DNA of 64,000 nucleotides from Mixophyes australis (GCA_036250195.1 JAVHZZ010000003.1:83353418-83417417); one strand, 5' to 3'. Shown: positions 19,430 through 34,437, counted from the stretch's first letter. Program-made: numbers and translations. The notes: generated from the sequence alone by a model not told the origin.

Positions 19430-21870
19430 TTCTAATTATTCATTATTTTAATTTTGTTCAGAATTTGCCATAGATATGTATCTGAAGGGTTCACCCAAAT
19501 ACCTAAACCATGGATACAAAGGACAAAGAGAAAGAAAGTATATATCAGGATATACACTTTCTCTTTGTTCTTTATTGCTATAGCACGGTTTTGCAAAAAT
19601 TGTAATAGCTATAGTGAGAAAGTCTATGTTCAGTATTTTAAGACATTTTAGCACATTCATGATTGCCAACACAAAAAAAGACATCTTACACATGGGGTGC
19701 TCTTTACACTGCTTGATTTCCTGTATATGGCATTATTATTTGGAGCTTACCATTGCTAACGAAAAATACATGAAATCAGTTTAGGTTATTGGCATTCACT
19801 GGTCGAATAAATTATGCCATGAGCTTCCTCCCTACCTGCGAGTAGCAACTACATTGTACATCATGCGGCATGCAACACACCTTCTTTCTACCTACCATTC
19901 TCCGTACAATGAGGGATAGCGATAGGTGAAGACCCATAGTTATAAGCCTTCAAGTGTCCAAAATGGTATTAAAAATAAAATGAAAATGTGCAACACAATT
20001 TTGGGTTGTAACCTCACTACCTTTAAAAACTCAGTAATGCCTTTGAGAAATGTATAAGTTTTTTTTGCACAGATGTTATATTATACAGATGCTTTAAGCC
20101 ACACCCTTCTCTGCTATGCAGCTTTCCCACCTGCTCTTTCTCTATTTAACTCTTCTCAATCCACCAATTAATTTTGCCCATTGCTGTTCTCTCTCTTCCC
20201 CTTATCCACCTGCAGTTACTTGTCTCCCCCTCATCCCCTTGCAGTTCCTTTTTTACCCCTCAACCTAAGCCAGGGAAGCCTACCCAGTACCTTCTAAGGT
20301 TCATATTAGTCCCTCAGGCAAATGCAGTTATAAAAGTACAACAGTACATTTATTGTAATAAAAACAACACTAAAATATTATGTACACACAGTAAATAAAT
20401 GCCAGGCAGGTGTACCACATAATCTGTCCCTTACCCCACTAGCTTAAGGAGTTAAGACTTGATGACCCGTGGATCTGCCGATGTATTACACTGGTAGAGA
20501 ATGGCAAGTCTAAAACCAGCCACCCTGCAGCTTCCAGTCCAAGAATAAATATCTCCTCCCCCCTGGAGTGGCTCCTTATACCTAGGGTCTAATTTCCACA
20601 GTGTTTTCCCCTCCCTGGGCAAACCCCTAGGTCTATCCTTCTTAACCATTGGTGGGTGCTGTATCAGGGGGTTTGGAAGGGAAGTGAAGATGAGCTGTAC
20701 TTCCACAGAAGGTCCCCTGCTGGGCTCTAGACAAAATGTCTGAACTAGTCATGTTAAGAATAATCGATGCTAATTGGCCTTCCACCTGAATTCTGCAATC
20801 TGATCCTTACCCATAACCCACCTGGCTTCACTTTAAGTACAATGAATAATAGCTTCACTGCAATGTCAAAAAGATACAATAAACAATATACATATTTACA
20901 ATGAGCTACAATATCCCCTTATCTACATGTAATTAGACACTGCAGTGGTATTCTGTTGAGCTGTGGAACAAAAGCAAGTCTATAAAAAGCACATGCTATA
21001 ATCCACATTTTGTGAGAAACGAGGGACAGAATGGTTACAGTGTTATCAAACTCATTTCGTCACACCTTCACTAGAGACTCTACTCCAAATAGCATGACAG
21101 CAACACAAAAAAAAGACATAGAGCTGCAAAATTAGCTGTTCTGCGACACTGTTATTTATTGTGATGTTAGGAACCACATAATTTCTGAAGATTTCTTTTA
21201 GTCAAACATAATTTTTTTTCTCAAGCTTGAAAACAAAAACAGTAATAGTAGCTGCAATAGGACAATAAATGGAAAAGTCAAATGTAAACCATTTTGTTAG
21301 ACAGAATAGGTCATGTTGGAGAGTAACTTATTTTATGATATTATATTTCACAACATGAGAACAGACCTGAGCATAACACATTTTGGGTACTTTTAGTGGC
21401 ATTGATGCTTTTGCTAATTTTGTTGTACTGGGCCCCACAGTTTCCGATGGAAGCCCTGATTATGTTATTGGTGATGTTTTATTTTGGCCATTTTAAAATG
21501 TATTTAGTGGTACTAGTAAAGTTTTTGCAGTTTGCATACTTTAGTATGCATTGTGGTGTATAGTTTGGGCTTGGAAATGTAATATATTTTCAGATGATTA
21601 ACACATTAATAGATATGTCATCTAGATTCAGAAGATTATCTTAAAGGAAACCATTGTCTAGCTGCTGTAGTGTGTGATACAGCATAGCAGCTTTACCACA
21701 TCATGTGGATATTTCCTTTTTAAACAGGAAGTAATTTATATTAACGAAAAACTCACATTTGCCAATACATGGATCACTTGCCCATGTTTAGTGTAAGTAT
21801 AAGACAGTGACATTTTCCCTTCTCTCCAAGGTTTTTTCACAGTCACGAAAAGGAAAGCAGGGGTTAATGA
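19430..21870. other. No gene recognised
   Basis: AT-rich with scattered open frames lacking domains. Near 19515-19570 an imperfect hairpin pairs GACAAAGAGAAAGAAAGTAT with ATACACTTTCTCTTTGTTC. The section around 20250-21070 is less AT-rich and could be an old LTR-element fragment, but I found no paired ends. Confidence 0.4.
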
Positions 21871-22148
21871 CATACTTGCCAACTCTCCCGGGATATCCGG
21901 GAGACTCCCAAAATCTGGGTCAGTCTCCTGGACTCCCGGGAGAGAGGGCAATTCTCCCGATTCCCGATCGGCTGTGTAAAAGTAAATGGAGTCGTCATTG
22001 TGGCCCCGCCCCCTAGTTTTATTGGATGAAAAAGGTGGTGACAGCATTGGGGGTGGGGCTAACTGAGTGATTCTTCGAACCTCTCGCCCACACACCCACC
22101 TGCCCCCCGGACCTCCTGGGACACGAGCTGCCAATGTTGGCAACTATG
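21871..22148. mobile_element. hAT MITE, CATACTTGCCAAC family (copy A)
   Basis: Starts CATACTTGCCAACTCTCCCG and ends TGTTGGCAACTATG. The flanks GTTAATGA (21863-21870) and GTTAAAGA (22149-22156) agree at seven of eight. The interior carries GGGAGACTCCC and CCCGGGAGA words. Sister copies lie at 50372-50653 and 51744-51851. Confidence 0.88.
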
Positions 22149-22157
22149 GTTAAAGAC

Positions 22158-23686
22158 CAGGGGGTAAATGTATCAAAGTGCGAGTTTGCCAGCGTGTTTA
22201 AATCGCGAGTTTTAAAAAAATAAATGGAAATGTATTTACTGTATTACAGCTTACGCAAGTAGCGTAGCGCATGCGCAATGAGCTACGTTACTTGCGTAAG
22301 CTCTAGGTACAGTATTATGTGATTTCCCCACTAGCGTGGGAAAATGCCATAATACTGTACTTTGAACTTACACAAACAACGTAAGCTCAGTGCGATACGG
22401 ACCTCCTACTAGGTAGGAGGTGTTTGCGGCGTCTCAAGACTTTTTTTATTTTTCTTCAAGCAAGCACACAGATTCGGGATCTTACAAATATGGGCCCCTT
22501 CTGGGCGAAGTGTTCCTGCTTTTCAACAATCGTTTTTGGAAGTATAAAATGGCTGGGACTGGGGCAACCCGTCAAGATGGAGGTATAAATATTAAGGGAC
22601 TGGGGCAAGCCAGGACGTTAGTAAGAAGAAAGAAGACATCATTGGTGAGTATTTGGTTTTTTTTATTTTTATTAAATAGATGTGGTTAAAAAGAGGGTGG
22701 TTAGTGTCTTTATTGTGGGGTTTTTATTTTTAATAAATATATGTGGTGTTTATGAGGGAGTTGTTGTTTTGTAAACTTTTTTCTTTGTGGAATTACAGGG
22801 CCCAGCAAGCCAGAGATGTCAGGGCATGTTGGCACTTGTGGTTCTCCAAGTGCCAACATGCCCTGGCTGCCGTGGGTATGCTGGTGCGTGCTTGTAGTTA
22901 TACAAGCACCAGCATGGCCACACTGTTTTTGGCAACCTGGCTGGCTGGGACTTGTAGTTTCACAAAAAAAATTGGTGTCAGTTTGTTTTTTTAATACTTT
23001 TCGCCGTATTACCCTACTACCCACAGCCCAGGGGTAGTAGAAAGAGCTGGTTCTTTCTAGGGGGGGGGGGGCCCGCTCGTTTTTTTCGGCGGACCCCACT
23101 CCCTAGGGAATCCAGCCCAGCGCTGAACAGTCTAGGGTTGGTTAGTCATTATGGCAGGGGGACCCCTGCCGCGCGTCCCCCTGCTATAGTGCCGCCAACC
23201 CTATCTGGTTTGCCTAGTGCTGGTAAAGTGAAAATCGGGGGGACCCCACGCAAAATTTTTCCCCGATTTTCACGGGACCAGCACTAGTCAGGCAGCACTA
23301 GGGTTAAGCATGAATAGCGGGGGGACCTCACGGTTTTTTTTTTTCAACTTTTATCTGTTCTTTAACTTTTTAACACTGCCAGGGCAGTGTAACAGTGATG
23401 TGTTGATACAACATGCTGCTATCAAGCAGCGTGTTGTATCTGGCGTGTTTAGAAGCAAACTCTGCTGAGTTTGCTAACTCGCAGCTTCATACATTGTAGA
23501 CTTGTATAGCTGCAGTGGCAAACAGTGGTGAGTTTGATCTCTGGCGATTTTGCAAGTAGCGATTTTGACAGAAGCAGAACTCTGGCGATTTTGTATGAAA
23601 ACTCAGCTTCATACATCGGCGAGTTTCAACTCTCCCAAGAAAATCGCTGAAGTTGCAAACTCGCACTTTGATACATTTACCCCCAG
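22158..23686. mobile_element. 1.5-kb non-autonomous element, GGGGGTAAATGTATC family
   Basis: CAGGGGGTAAATGTATCAAA (22158) pairs with TTTGATACATTTACCCCCAG (ends 23686). The match continues as GTGCGAGTTTGC on the left and GCAAACTCGCAC on the right. The interior holds nested palindromes: CTTACGCAAGTAGCG/ACGTTACTTGCGTAAG (22251-22301), AGGGCATGTTGGCACTTG/CAAGTGCCAACATGCCC (22820-22864), TGAAAATCGGG/CCCGATTTTCA (23230-23271) and GATACAACATGCTGC/GCAGCGTGTTGTATC (23403-23440). A GC-rich interior segment is shared with 35.2 kb. I see no transposase. Overlapping frames of 70-130 codons on both strands have no domain. Confidence 0.85.
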
Positions 23687-24059
23687 CTCTGACAATAGTA
23701 TCATATTTGGAATGTGCCAGTCCTCTTTCTATTTTAACATTAATAGCAAGAGGCATTGCCCTGAAATTACTGTGCTGTTTACTTTCCACCTACCTTTGTA
23801 GACAGACTTTTCCATTGCTACATGGAACACGGGCTCCAAAAGCAGCATTTAGTGTGTAGTTTTCAACTATTTACAAGTTACAACTACTTATCACTGCTTG
23901 CCTGCGCCCAATCCTGTAATCTCCTTCTGCACAACTGGTTCCCTGGGTCAGATAACAAAGGCGCAAGGAATTGTTGGCTGGAGGTATATATATTAGAGTT
24001 ATTATAGGTATTTGTTAATTAGTGTGCTCTATCACAGGTATTAAATGAAATAACAATAC

Positions 24060-24103
<44 letters not shown>

Positions 24104-27100
24104 CATAGATACATAGATACATAGATACATAGATAGTTATCAGTTGTTTTAATAAATATGAACCATAGCTTTATTAGCCCTAAATATTATAAAAAATGCC
24201 CTCTTGTACAGTATGGAAGTGATTGGTGGAGAAGACAGGAGAGTGGCGAAGTAGGAGAAGATAGGAGAGGTGGGGTCGAGAAGAGGATGGGAAACAGGAG
24301 GGAAAAGAATACAGCTTATTGAAGAATGGCCCTGGATGAGGAGTCAGCCACTGGGAAGCACAACAATAATCCCGTAGCACCCAAATCAGGGTCCTGCAAA
24401 GAGTCCAACTCCAAATCTAGGGGACCACTCAGAATAAGTGATGGTTTCATCAAAATATTTTTAAAAAAAGAAGGCAGTGGAAAGTGGGCCATAAAGCCTC
24501 ATGGGGGCTATCAGTCTTAGGTGGGTGGTTAGGAGGGTGATGATGATGCGCAATGGGTGATCCAAACCTGGCTAATTCCTATTCACCCACCTGCACTTCT
24601 CTTTATCTCTCTCTTACCTTTGCAACTTAGAGAGGCCAGAGCAGCATCATGGCATTTTAACTTTACATGACATTCCCATTGCTTTAAAAAAAAAAAAAAA
24701 AAAAAAGCATACACTTTGCATACAACTGTGGAAGTAAAAAAGATCAAAATCACCTTACTGTCTTCATTAATGCGGTATTACTATAATCCCTAAAGTGCAT
24801 GGAGCCCCCCTACTGCTCAGGGCCCTGGGCAGTTGCCCCATCCACCCCTATTATAAACCTCAACTGTTAGCATTAGGTAAATAACTGGTATTATATAGTT
24901 GTTATGTTGACCTGTTCACTTTGCAAACAGACTCTGATTGGCCGATTGTGAATTCACATCTGCAGATCATATGTGCTTTCCTCATTGAGTACGCATATGT
25001 TATTTGATTTCGTTGGTGTAATCTAAAAAAAATATATTTATCTTCGCCATTTTCATTTCAAAGCGTTAAGGAATATGACATCTCCTGTATTATATATTTG
25101 TTTATATGAAACCAAATAGTGAATGTGTTATTCGCTATCAAAAACAAAAGTTAAAAAAAAAAAAGTATTGCTCTTTTGACCTGTTTGTGCGTATAAGTGT
25201 GTCTGGGGCATTTATGTCTGACTTAACCTCTTACATAGAGCACTGATGCAGAGCTGGAGGCACCTTGCAATGCGTTCCCCTTAACAGAATGACGGAAATA
25301 TGTCCTTTTAACGTGCACCTTTTTAGAGATTCATTTTTGGATGCATATGCAGCAACCTCAGCATCAGTCCTATCATAGGGAGAGCTTTTCTATTTATCAA
25401 ATGCATCATCTGCTTATAGATAGAAATACATAAACGGACACCTAAATACAGTTTCTCTCCGTGTTACCTTCTCCAGAAATAATATAATGAAAGAAAAAAA
25501 TTTGTTGCTAAATATAATATAGGTCTTTCAGAGAAAACTCTTATATGTGAAATGTTTTATTTATTATTTGTATCTATATTGTACAGTACAATGTGTAATG
25601 TGTTTTTTATAGTTAATTTCATTGTTTAATATACTTGAGTTATAAGTGCTTATTCCAGTCCTAGCTTTCAAGTTCTTTTGGTAAGCAATGTGCATTTATC
25701 ACAGTTTTGATCCTCTCACCCTGTAAATAATGAGGTATTTCTGCAGTCTCTTAGCTGGCCTTTACTGGAAAGGTTATAACCGCTGCTTTCTGACGCTGCA
25801 TTATTCAGAGCCTCCTTGCGATTATCTAGTTTCATTCTCTGAGCCAAGTATGCTGACTGAGTGTGTTTCCAGGTTGGTGCCAGCCTGCAGTATTAGAAGT
25901 TCAGTGATACGCTTGTTCTGCTGTCTATAGAACACATTGGGGTTTCTTCAGAAAATGTTCTAAGAAGAAAAATAGAATACTGTGCTATGGTTATTGTATA
26001 TAGCATTGAAATCTGTGGTGCTGTATTACGTCTGTAGTGTACAAATTCTGGACACTTGTCTGGATATTTGCGGCCAGAGCCTGGACAATCCAGTGTCTGC
26101 CTTGCTTTACATACACCCATTATCCTGGTTAGAAGTGTTTAGTAATTCGTTATTTCATTTTTAAGACCTGGGCCAGTTGGAATATTTGTCCCCTGGTGTT
26201 CTGGAAATGCCTTTTGTTTTGTTCACAGAACCACCTTTTAACTTTGTAGTGAATCACTTATTGAAGGGATATCTAATATATATGTAATACCTGGGAAATT
26301 AATTTCCAGGATATTATATGTTGACTGCTGCTTTCCATACATTTTTCCAGTGCCTCCCCCTGGACCAATAAGGATTCGATTTGGCCCAGGCTGAGCAGCT
26401 GGTCTGTCTATGTTGAAGGGAATAAAACAATGTGGCTCCCCCCATTCTAGAGACTACTATTCCTGTGCTGAAAAACACTGAGACTCTTCCTGGCCCCTCT
26501 GGGCTGTGGGGGTCGGATGAGGAATATTGGGATCCCTGAAGATGCAACTTTGCCACAGACCACGATAATGGTAAGGGGTCCTTAAGACTCCAGGCTATTA
26601 TACTAAAATCAGTGGTGGAAGTGGGCTGGTATACAGTGGTATGCCTTACCACCATTTCTCCAAGTTCCTTCATTGTATAACTATCAAATTCCACTCGCTT
26701 CCATTTTCAAACCTCTACTTCTAAATTTCCACTTCAACCACTGTTTGAAGTTGGGAAGTATGTCTCTTGTGCCCACCGCAAGTCAAGGGTGTTTTTAATA
26801 GAGAAGAATTGGGGGCAGCCTAGCACTTCCGCTGCTCTAAACATGGTCACACCCTCTAACTAAACTCAGCCAGAGCCTTTCAGGACCTGTCCTGATTTGG
26901 AAATTTCCAGTGTTGGGAGTTAAGGCTTCCCCAGCTAACAATTAATTTTATCTTTGTGGTTCATGGGTGAAAATTTCAATTATGGGGTTTAGTGGTACTG
27001 CAACGCAATGTATAAATACACAAGCTTTTCACAAACTGAGGGTTTTGTACTTAAGTTTGAAAGTAAGTCTGCGTGTGATAACAAGGCAAAAATTGAAATT

Positions 27101-27829
27101 CTGGCAGCTGCTCCTGTTTACTATGTAAATAAATTGTTTTGTGGTTGTAAGATTTCCATTTTGCAGGTTATATGCTACAAAGTCTTCTGGAATGATAACA
27201 AGTATGAAATAGCCAAATTGCAAACGTATTGAAGATGTTTGATGTTGTATCCAGCATCTTACTGAAAGCTACTGATCGCCACATTGCCAGTTCAAGGCTT
27301 TTAATGTCTGATTATAGTGTTAGCTGAAATGAGGATTCAGAGACATATGCATTTATGTGTTTTGGGGTTGTAGGGAGGGTGAGTTTTGCTGCTCATAGAT
27401 GGTGGATAAAGCTAATTCTGTGTATTCATTTCTTTTTGAGGGAGCTCTTTCAACACAGTCATGGGCTATGGAGCAAATTGACTAGGGTCAGATAAACATT
27501 CTGCCGGCATTCTTCATTTTCCACATATTTATATGTCCACAATTTTAAATGAGCATACAAAAAAAACTAATTTCTTCACTTTGTATTTCTTGAATTTATA
27601 TGTTCCTAAGATTTTGCTCTTTCTTACAATTGGCTGTAAATAAATCCATTTTGTTAGTAAAGTGGATATGTATTTAAAAATGAAAGTATATTAATGATAT
27701 GATTATTATGATTCAAATATAACTCATGTTTTTAAATCCTTCCATTAGAGGGTGTTAGTGATCTACTTTCTAGGTTAGTGCAATAAATAAATACTTTGCC
27801 TAAAAAAATGTCAATGTTATTATTTTTGA
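23687..27829. other. No gene recognised; microsatellites
   Basis: AT-rich sequence holding an AGAT tetranucleotide array (24061-24136, degenerating to ATAC/AGAT) and a run of 21 A (24686-24706). The remaining frames are short, overlap on both strands and show no family motifs. Confidence 0.5.
24061..24136 (+). repeat. (ATAG)n microsatellite
   Basis: About ten pure ATAG units are followed by alternating ATAG/ATAC units. Confidence 0.95.
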
Positions 27830-28130
27830 TTGTTTATAAAGCACAATAAAATTCTACAGCACAATAAAGTGAGGAAATAAACCATAGTACATAAAGCATA
27901 GAGGTCCAACAAGCAAAATAATAAACAAAGATAAATCCAGAGCACTCAATAAGCATAAATGCAATAATATCGATATATTAAGAATAACATGTAAGATATA
28001 ATAGACAAAGCTCAGTAAAAATTGTATTAAGAACAAGAACAATTAAGGGCACACGTGGATGAGGTGGGAGCACACAAGACAGCAGTTGGTGAGGGACCCT
28101 GCTCGTGAAAGTTTTAATCTGTGGAGGGTA
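27830..28130 (-). repeat. Possible retroposon 3' tail, inverted
   Basis: Opens with TTTATAAAGCACAATAAAATT and closes with GGGACCCTGCTCGTGAAAG then TTTTAATCTGTGGAGGG, the reverse order of the TGTAAGCTC..GCAGGG..TATAAATAA tails elsewhere in the window. Strongly diverged, so assignment is tentative. Confidence 0.35.
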
Positions 28131-29327
28131 TAGATTGTTTTTGTATATAATTTATTTTATACGAGGGTCATCTTATTACTTTTGAGAGTCTTGCACACTT
28201 ATATTTATTAGCATTTTGCTTTAGTACATTGGGGCAATTTGAATCTCCCCCTTAGAGTTAGACAATGGAAGGAGCAGAGTTCACCAACAGCACTGAGAAG
28301 TGATGTGAGTTCCTTGTGGAACAGAAGTGTCAATGTGGTATCAAATGAAGATCATACATCCAACGTGTTTAATAAAGGATTTGCTTAATGATGTGTGCGT
28401 TTTGTATCTTCAATTACATGTTTGTTTTCTCATACATAATGGGTAGGAGTTGTACAGTATGTGCCTATTCAGAGTAATATAAAAAGAGATGCCCAGCTGA
28501 TAATATAAGTTGTATATCATACATATAGTACTGAGATTGAAATGTGATCTAATATAATGCTGAGACTGATATGTTTGAGATTGTGCTGAAATTGACATGA
28601 TCAATGTGAGATTATAATGCTGAGATAATGTGGAGCAACATAGGAATTGTACACATGCACATAGAGATATGAATCATATGGGAGACACAAGAGTAGTGGA
28701 CGTTGTACTACTAACACACAGATTTTTTTATCATGAATGTTATTGCAGATATGTATAACATTGTTGCATGTGTAAAGCATGCTATTTTATAATTCTATAT
28801 CTGCACTGTGTAGGGTTTCTATGGCATATACAGCCCTGGTAAAGGAAATAACTCTGTGACTGTTGTATGTAAGTCCTTCATTAGTAGAAAAGTGTTTTTT
28901 TTAATAACACAAGGGAAGCAGTTAAACAATGAGGTATACTAATACGAGTACAAAGATGGTGAGTGTATTATAGTGACTTTAATATTATTATGATGTGCGA
29001 TACACAGACCCTTTTATATAAAGCTATTTTTTAACACCTTAAATTGCATTTTTTTTAAAAACCTGTGTAAATGACCAATTCCATTACTTTTCTCTACTCT
29101 TTCATGCTTGGTCTTGAAGATCTTATACTTTCTACAATATAGATCTGAGGGGTCAAACATAAATATATTCAACAGGGAATCTCTTGTGGGCTTTCTCCTA
29201 TTAATTAATAATTGTGAAAGGAGAATTAAGCTGCTGGATACCAGCTTTAAATCATTCCTTTAGTCTACTGTAGCCTACATGCCATATCAGTATTGCCATA
29301 ACACAGTACATTGTGGTACTCACTTCT
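28131..29327. other. No gene recognised
   Basis: AT-rich. The segment 28480-28630 repeats loosely around TGAGATTGAAATGTG and GCTGAGACTGATATG. Confidence 0.45.
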
Positions 29328-29662
29328 TTTTGTTATCATCATCATCCCCATTTATTTATATAGCACCAGTAATTCCGCAGCGCTGTACAGAGAACTCACT
29401 CACATCAGTCCCTGCCCTATTAGAGCTTACAGTCTAAATTTCCTAACACACACACACATACACACACACACATACACACAGACTAAGGTCAATTTTGTTA
29501 GCAGCCATTTAACCTACCAGTATGTTTTTGGAGTGAGGGAGGAACCTGGAGCACCCGGAGGAAACCCACGCGAACACAGATAAGGCCATGGTCGGGAATT
29601 GAACTCATGACCCCAGTGCTATAAGGCAGAAATGCTAACCACTTAGCCACCATGCTGCCCAG
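29328..29662 (-). repeat. Dispersed retroposon, inverted orientation
   Basis: CATCATCATCCCCATTTATT then TATAGCACCAGTAATTCCGC open the copy. They are the complement of the tails at 42.9 and 46.2 kb. After a CA/CATA-repeat spacer (29443-29480) come GTATGTTTTTGGAGTGAGGG, GGAGGAAACCCACGCGAAC and GCTAACCACTTAGCCACC. Blocks of this kind recur in many fish and amphibian genomes. The whole is consistent with one composite retroposon family. Confidence 0.6.
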
Positions 29663-30486
29663 CAATCATACTAGGCCACAGAAGTCCTTATAGTACCAGC
29701 ATGTGCACAATCCATGGGTTCCTGGAATTGGGAACCACAAGCTTTTCTATGTCTGAATCCACCATGTTCAAAAAAAGTAAGTGGGCTTCTCTGAGATGCG
29801 AAAACCTTTTTGAGCCTGATGCAGAGTTGAACACAAGTTAACCATAATTTACATCCCAAAAATATGTGCCCATTTCAGCTGAGTCAGATGCATGTCTGAT
29901 TCTATAGCATCTATAGGATATGCGTTAGGCTTACAGCAGGTATACTTACATCAACATACACATACACACAACCAGCTTGTTAGCGCAGTAAAACTTTGCA
30001 AAATTTCTTTTCATAGGGAAAAAATTATTTGCTATTAGGTTTCATATAATACAGCAGATATAACCTTCCTTCTTGTGTACACATGAAACTAATGAAAACA
30101 TTTTTTGCAAATACACACCTGCAATCTTATATGCATGATCAATGAAGAAAGCACCCAGCAGCTTCAGAGGTGAAATCAGTCAGTCAATCGGAGGGGATCT
30201 AAAATCACTTTTTCAACTGTGAAGGGGGGTGCAGTGTGCGCGCATACACGTACAGGGACTAACTGCGCATCCACAGTGCCTACAGCGCTGTGATCGGCAC
30301 ATGCATGGACACCCTAACTGTGCGATGGTGCATACGCAGTCCCATCAAGGAACCCCACTGTGTGTGTCGACTCAAGTCGACATGCACACAGTGGGGAAAG
30401 ACGCCAGGGGTGATGACATCATCACACCAGGGGTGAATCACTACACACACGTTGCCGCTGGGGAGGCTGGGAGGTTCTGTGTCTGG
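29663..30486. other. No gene recognised
   Basis: AT-rich until about 30225, then GC-richer. CCAGGGGTGATGACATC appears at 30404 and again at 31534 together with CACACCAGGGGTGAA, so both belong to one dispersed repeat. Confidence 0.4.
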
Positions 30487-30560
30487 ACTATAAAAGCCAG
30501 ACCCAGGAAACCTACTTGTTCTCTCTGCTGCCTACCTGTCCCTGGACAACAAGCATACAC
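30487..30560 (+). promoter_or_regulatory. Candidate TATA promoter of an unidentified repeat
   Basis: CTATAAAAGCCAGACCC at 30489 has a consensus TATA box. A pyrimidine-rich block TTGTTCTCTCTGCTGCC follows at a distance suitable for an initiation site. The upstream 250 bp are GC-rich. This layout is common in LTRs, but no paired LTR was found. Confidence 0.3.
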
Positions 30561-30800
30561 TACACTACAGAACAAATAACTACACTACTATAGGAATACA
30601 CTATTCTATAGGGAGACACTACACTGCAGAAAATATATACTAAGGCACCATACTACAGGAATACACTATTCTATATGGATACACTACACTACAGAAAATA
30701 TATATTACACTACAGATAAAGCACTATTCTATAGGGATACACTACACTACAGGAAATATACACTATGCTACAGAAAAGTATTCTATACTACAGGAACGTT
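30560..30800 (+). repeat. ~60-bp degenerate tandem repeat
   Basis: ACTATTCTATA recurs at 30600, 30665 and 30723, each followed by GGATACACTACACTACAG-like words and an AAAATATATA stretch. Confidence 0.7.
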
Positions 30801-31579
30801 CCTACATTGCAGACAAAGAATTGGATCCAGGATGCAAGGATTTGATAAGTATCGTTGAAAATAATATATATCTATAAAGCTATATGTTTTTGTCATTTTG
30901 ATTTAACTATTTATATACACATAACTACGTGGCTATTGTTTGATAGTTGTGATAGTCAAATCAATATTATAAATATTAATTCTTATTAAAGATACATATG
31001 TAAAGAAAATAGTGCAAGGATAGTGTCAGGAATAAAGGTGGTGAACCTAGGGTTAGTTTTATATTGCTGTACTATCTTATGTTGAACAATGTTATGATAT
31101 ATATGTGTGAACTGTGAATGCAGGGTTTTCTGTGTTAACAGTAAAATACTTATTTGAATACATATATATGTATTGAGTATTGGTTATTTATAACGAATAT
31201 ATATTGTGAAGTACTGCTGAGATACAGTGGTTATTGGATAAATAATTCTGTAAAGCTTAAGTGATATTTAGTGTGGTTAAAAGACCGAGTAGGAGGCAAC
31301 ATTTAACAATTTAAGGAAAAGTGCATAAAAGTGCGAGTTTTATAACGAGTGTGTCTGAGAATAGAATAAGAGGATAACATGCATAACTAAGGCGTAAATA
31401 CGGGTCCTTTAACATCAACTATTTGTGCTGTAGATGCTACATTTTCTATGACAACCATCATTAAGGCTGGGTACACACTGCAGAAATTTTCTTTCAATGT
31501 GTTATCTATAATGATTTTACCAACAAACCAACACCAGGGGTGATGACATCCTCACACCAGGGGTGAAAAAACACGAAAA
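30801..31579. other. No gene recognised
   Basis: AT-rich. GGCTGGGTACACACTGCAG at 31465 resembles the end of a dispersed repeat, but no partner end was found. Confidence 0.35.
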
Positions 31580-31710
31580 AAAACAGTCAGTATTTAACTT
31601 ATGTGCAAAATAGAATATTAATTTGCACCCCTTGCATTGTAACATGGTTTTGTCCAGGAGACTGAAATAAGAAGTTTCTTAAGTTAAGATCCTTAATGAA
31701 TCAGGCCCTA
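31580..31710. mobile_element. Half copy of the TGATTCATTAAGG MITE
   Basis: ACAGTCAGTATTTAACTTATG then TTGCACCCCTTGCATTG and a terminal CCTTAATGAATCAGGCCC match the right half of 58454-58786. Confidence 0.8.
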
Positions 31711-32021
31711 GGAGATAGACATCCTCATAACCCTGTGGTGTTATCTGTTACATAACAAACCTTGTACAAACATTAATGACATGTGCTTCTGGAGAACAAC
31801 CGAGCCACTCGTTTCAAGCCAGCTCTGTTCTTTCTCTGAGCTTCCACAACAGCTCTGCATTAGCCTGTATAATTACTCTAAAATCATTCTCTATTTTGGT
31901 ACTATGATGGTTATACTCTAGGTGCAGGCAGATAGTATTTTTAAACCACCTCTTTTAGCTGGACAGCCAAGCTTCCAAGCACAAAATAGCAGACCACCAT
32001 GCAGAATAAACTCTGCTACTC

Positions 32022-32065
<44 letters not shown>

Positions 32066-32598
32066 ATGTTCCCACAATCTAAAACAATACAGAACCAACT
32101 CCATTTTGGAAACTACCTAAATGGACACTTGCTACCTATCTTTTAACTGTCAGCAATGTCAGCTAAACTGATTCCTGGCTATGACTTTTCATGTTGTTTG
32201 TTGCTCTGTCTCTCAGGCTCCAGGCTCACTGCCTTGTGTGTGAGACAGAGAACAGGCTGATTACATAACTGGGCCAGCATTCATGAAGTCTTATCATGTA
32301 AATAAAATAAATAAATAAAAGTGTTCTAGCCTTCTGCTAATATATTAGGCCTCATTTTGAGTTAAACACATGTCCTTCTATGGGGTGCAAATATATGCAT
32401 TTCCATACTGTGCATGTCTACCAAAATTCTCTTTATCCAGATTTGTGCTTATCTTAGACTGACATCTAAAGAGGTAGAACATACACAGGCAAGTGTAAGA
32501 TGTGTACAGTAAGGGGGTTACATATGAGGATAGCATGCTTCTTAGAAGTTGTGAAAGGATGGACCGCCTAAGCCAGCCTGGCTGTTGTTGCTGGCAGG
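31711..32598. other. No gene recognised; (ATT)n microsatellite
   Basis: Contains about 14 ATT units (32022-32064). No coding domain. Confidence 0.5.
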
Positions 32599-34165
<1,567 letters not shown>

Positions 34166-34437
34166 AGATGCGAGCTCCCAGTTTTCCAACGCGTTTTACT
34201 AGTAGTAGCTTCTTCAGGGAAGTGTTGACCTAGGGAAACGGACATCTCTTTAAAGGAGTCCAAGGGGAGGGTTCCTTTTCTGATTTGTGGCCGTCAAACG
34301 GTGTTTGTGGTGAATATGAATACACAGCGCCTGAGGGCTAGATATACTGAAAAAGTAATTGCACAGATATGTAAAGTATAAATGGAAGTAAACATATAGT
34401 GTAAGGAAAACAAATGAGATTAAATTAAAGATGGATA
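34166..34437 (-). repeat. Probable Penelope-like element 3' flank
   Basis: On the minus strand this part follows the coding fragment at 34438-34562 and ends near AAAACGCGTTGGAAAACTG (34166-34200). A word of that kind close to a CTGAAGAAGCTACTAC stretch often accompanies Penelope-like elements. Assignment rests on the neighbour. Confidence 0.4.

Noticed and set aside
20250..21070. Possible LTR or LTR-element fragment
   Set aside because: No paired TG..CA ends, primer-binding site or gag-pol motif could be found.
22710..23099. Minus-strand 129-codon frame inside the 1.5-kb element as its transposase
   Set aside because: It overlaps palindromic sequence with an equally open plus strand and contains no catalytic motif of any transposase family I know.
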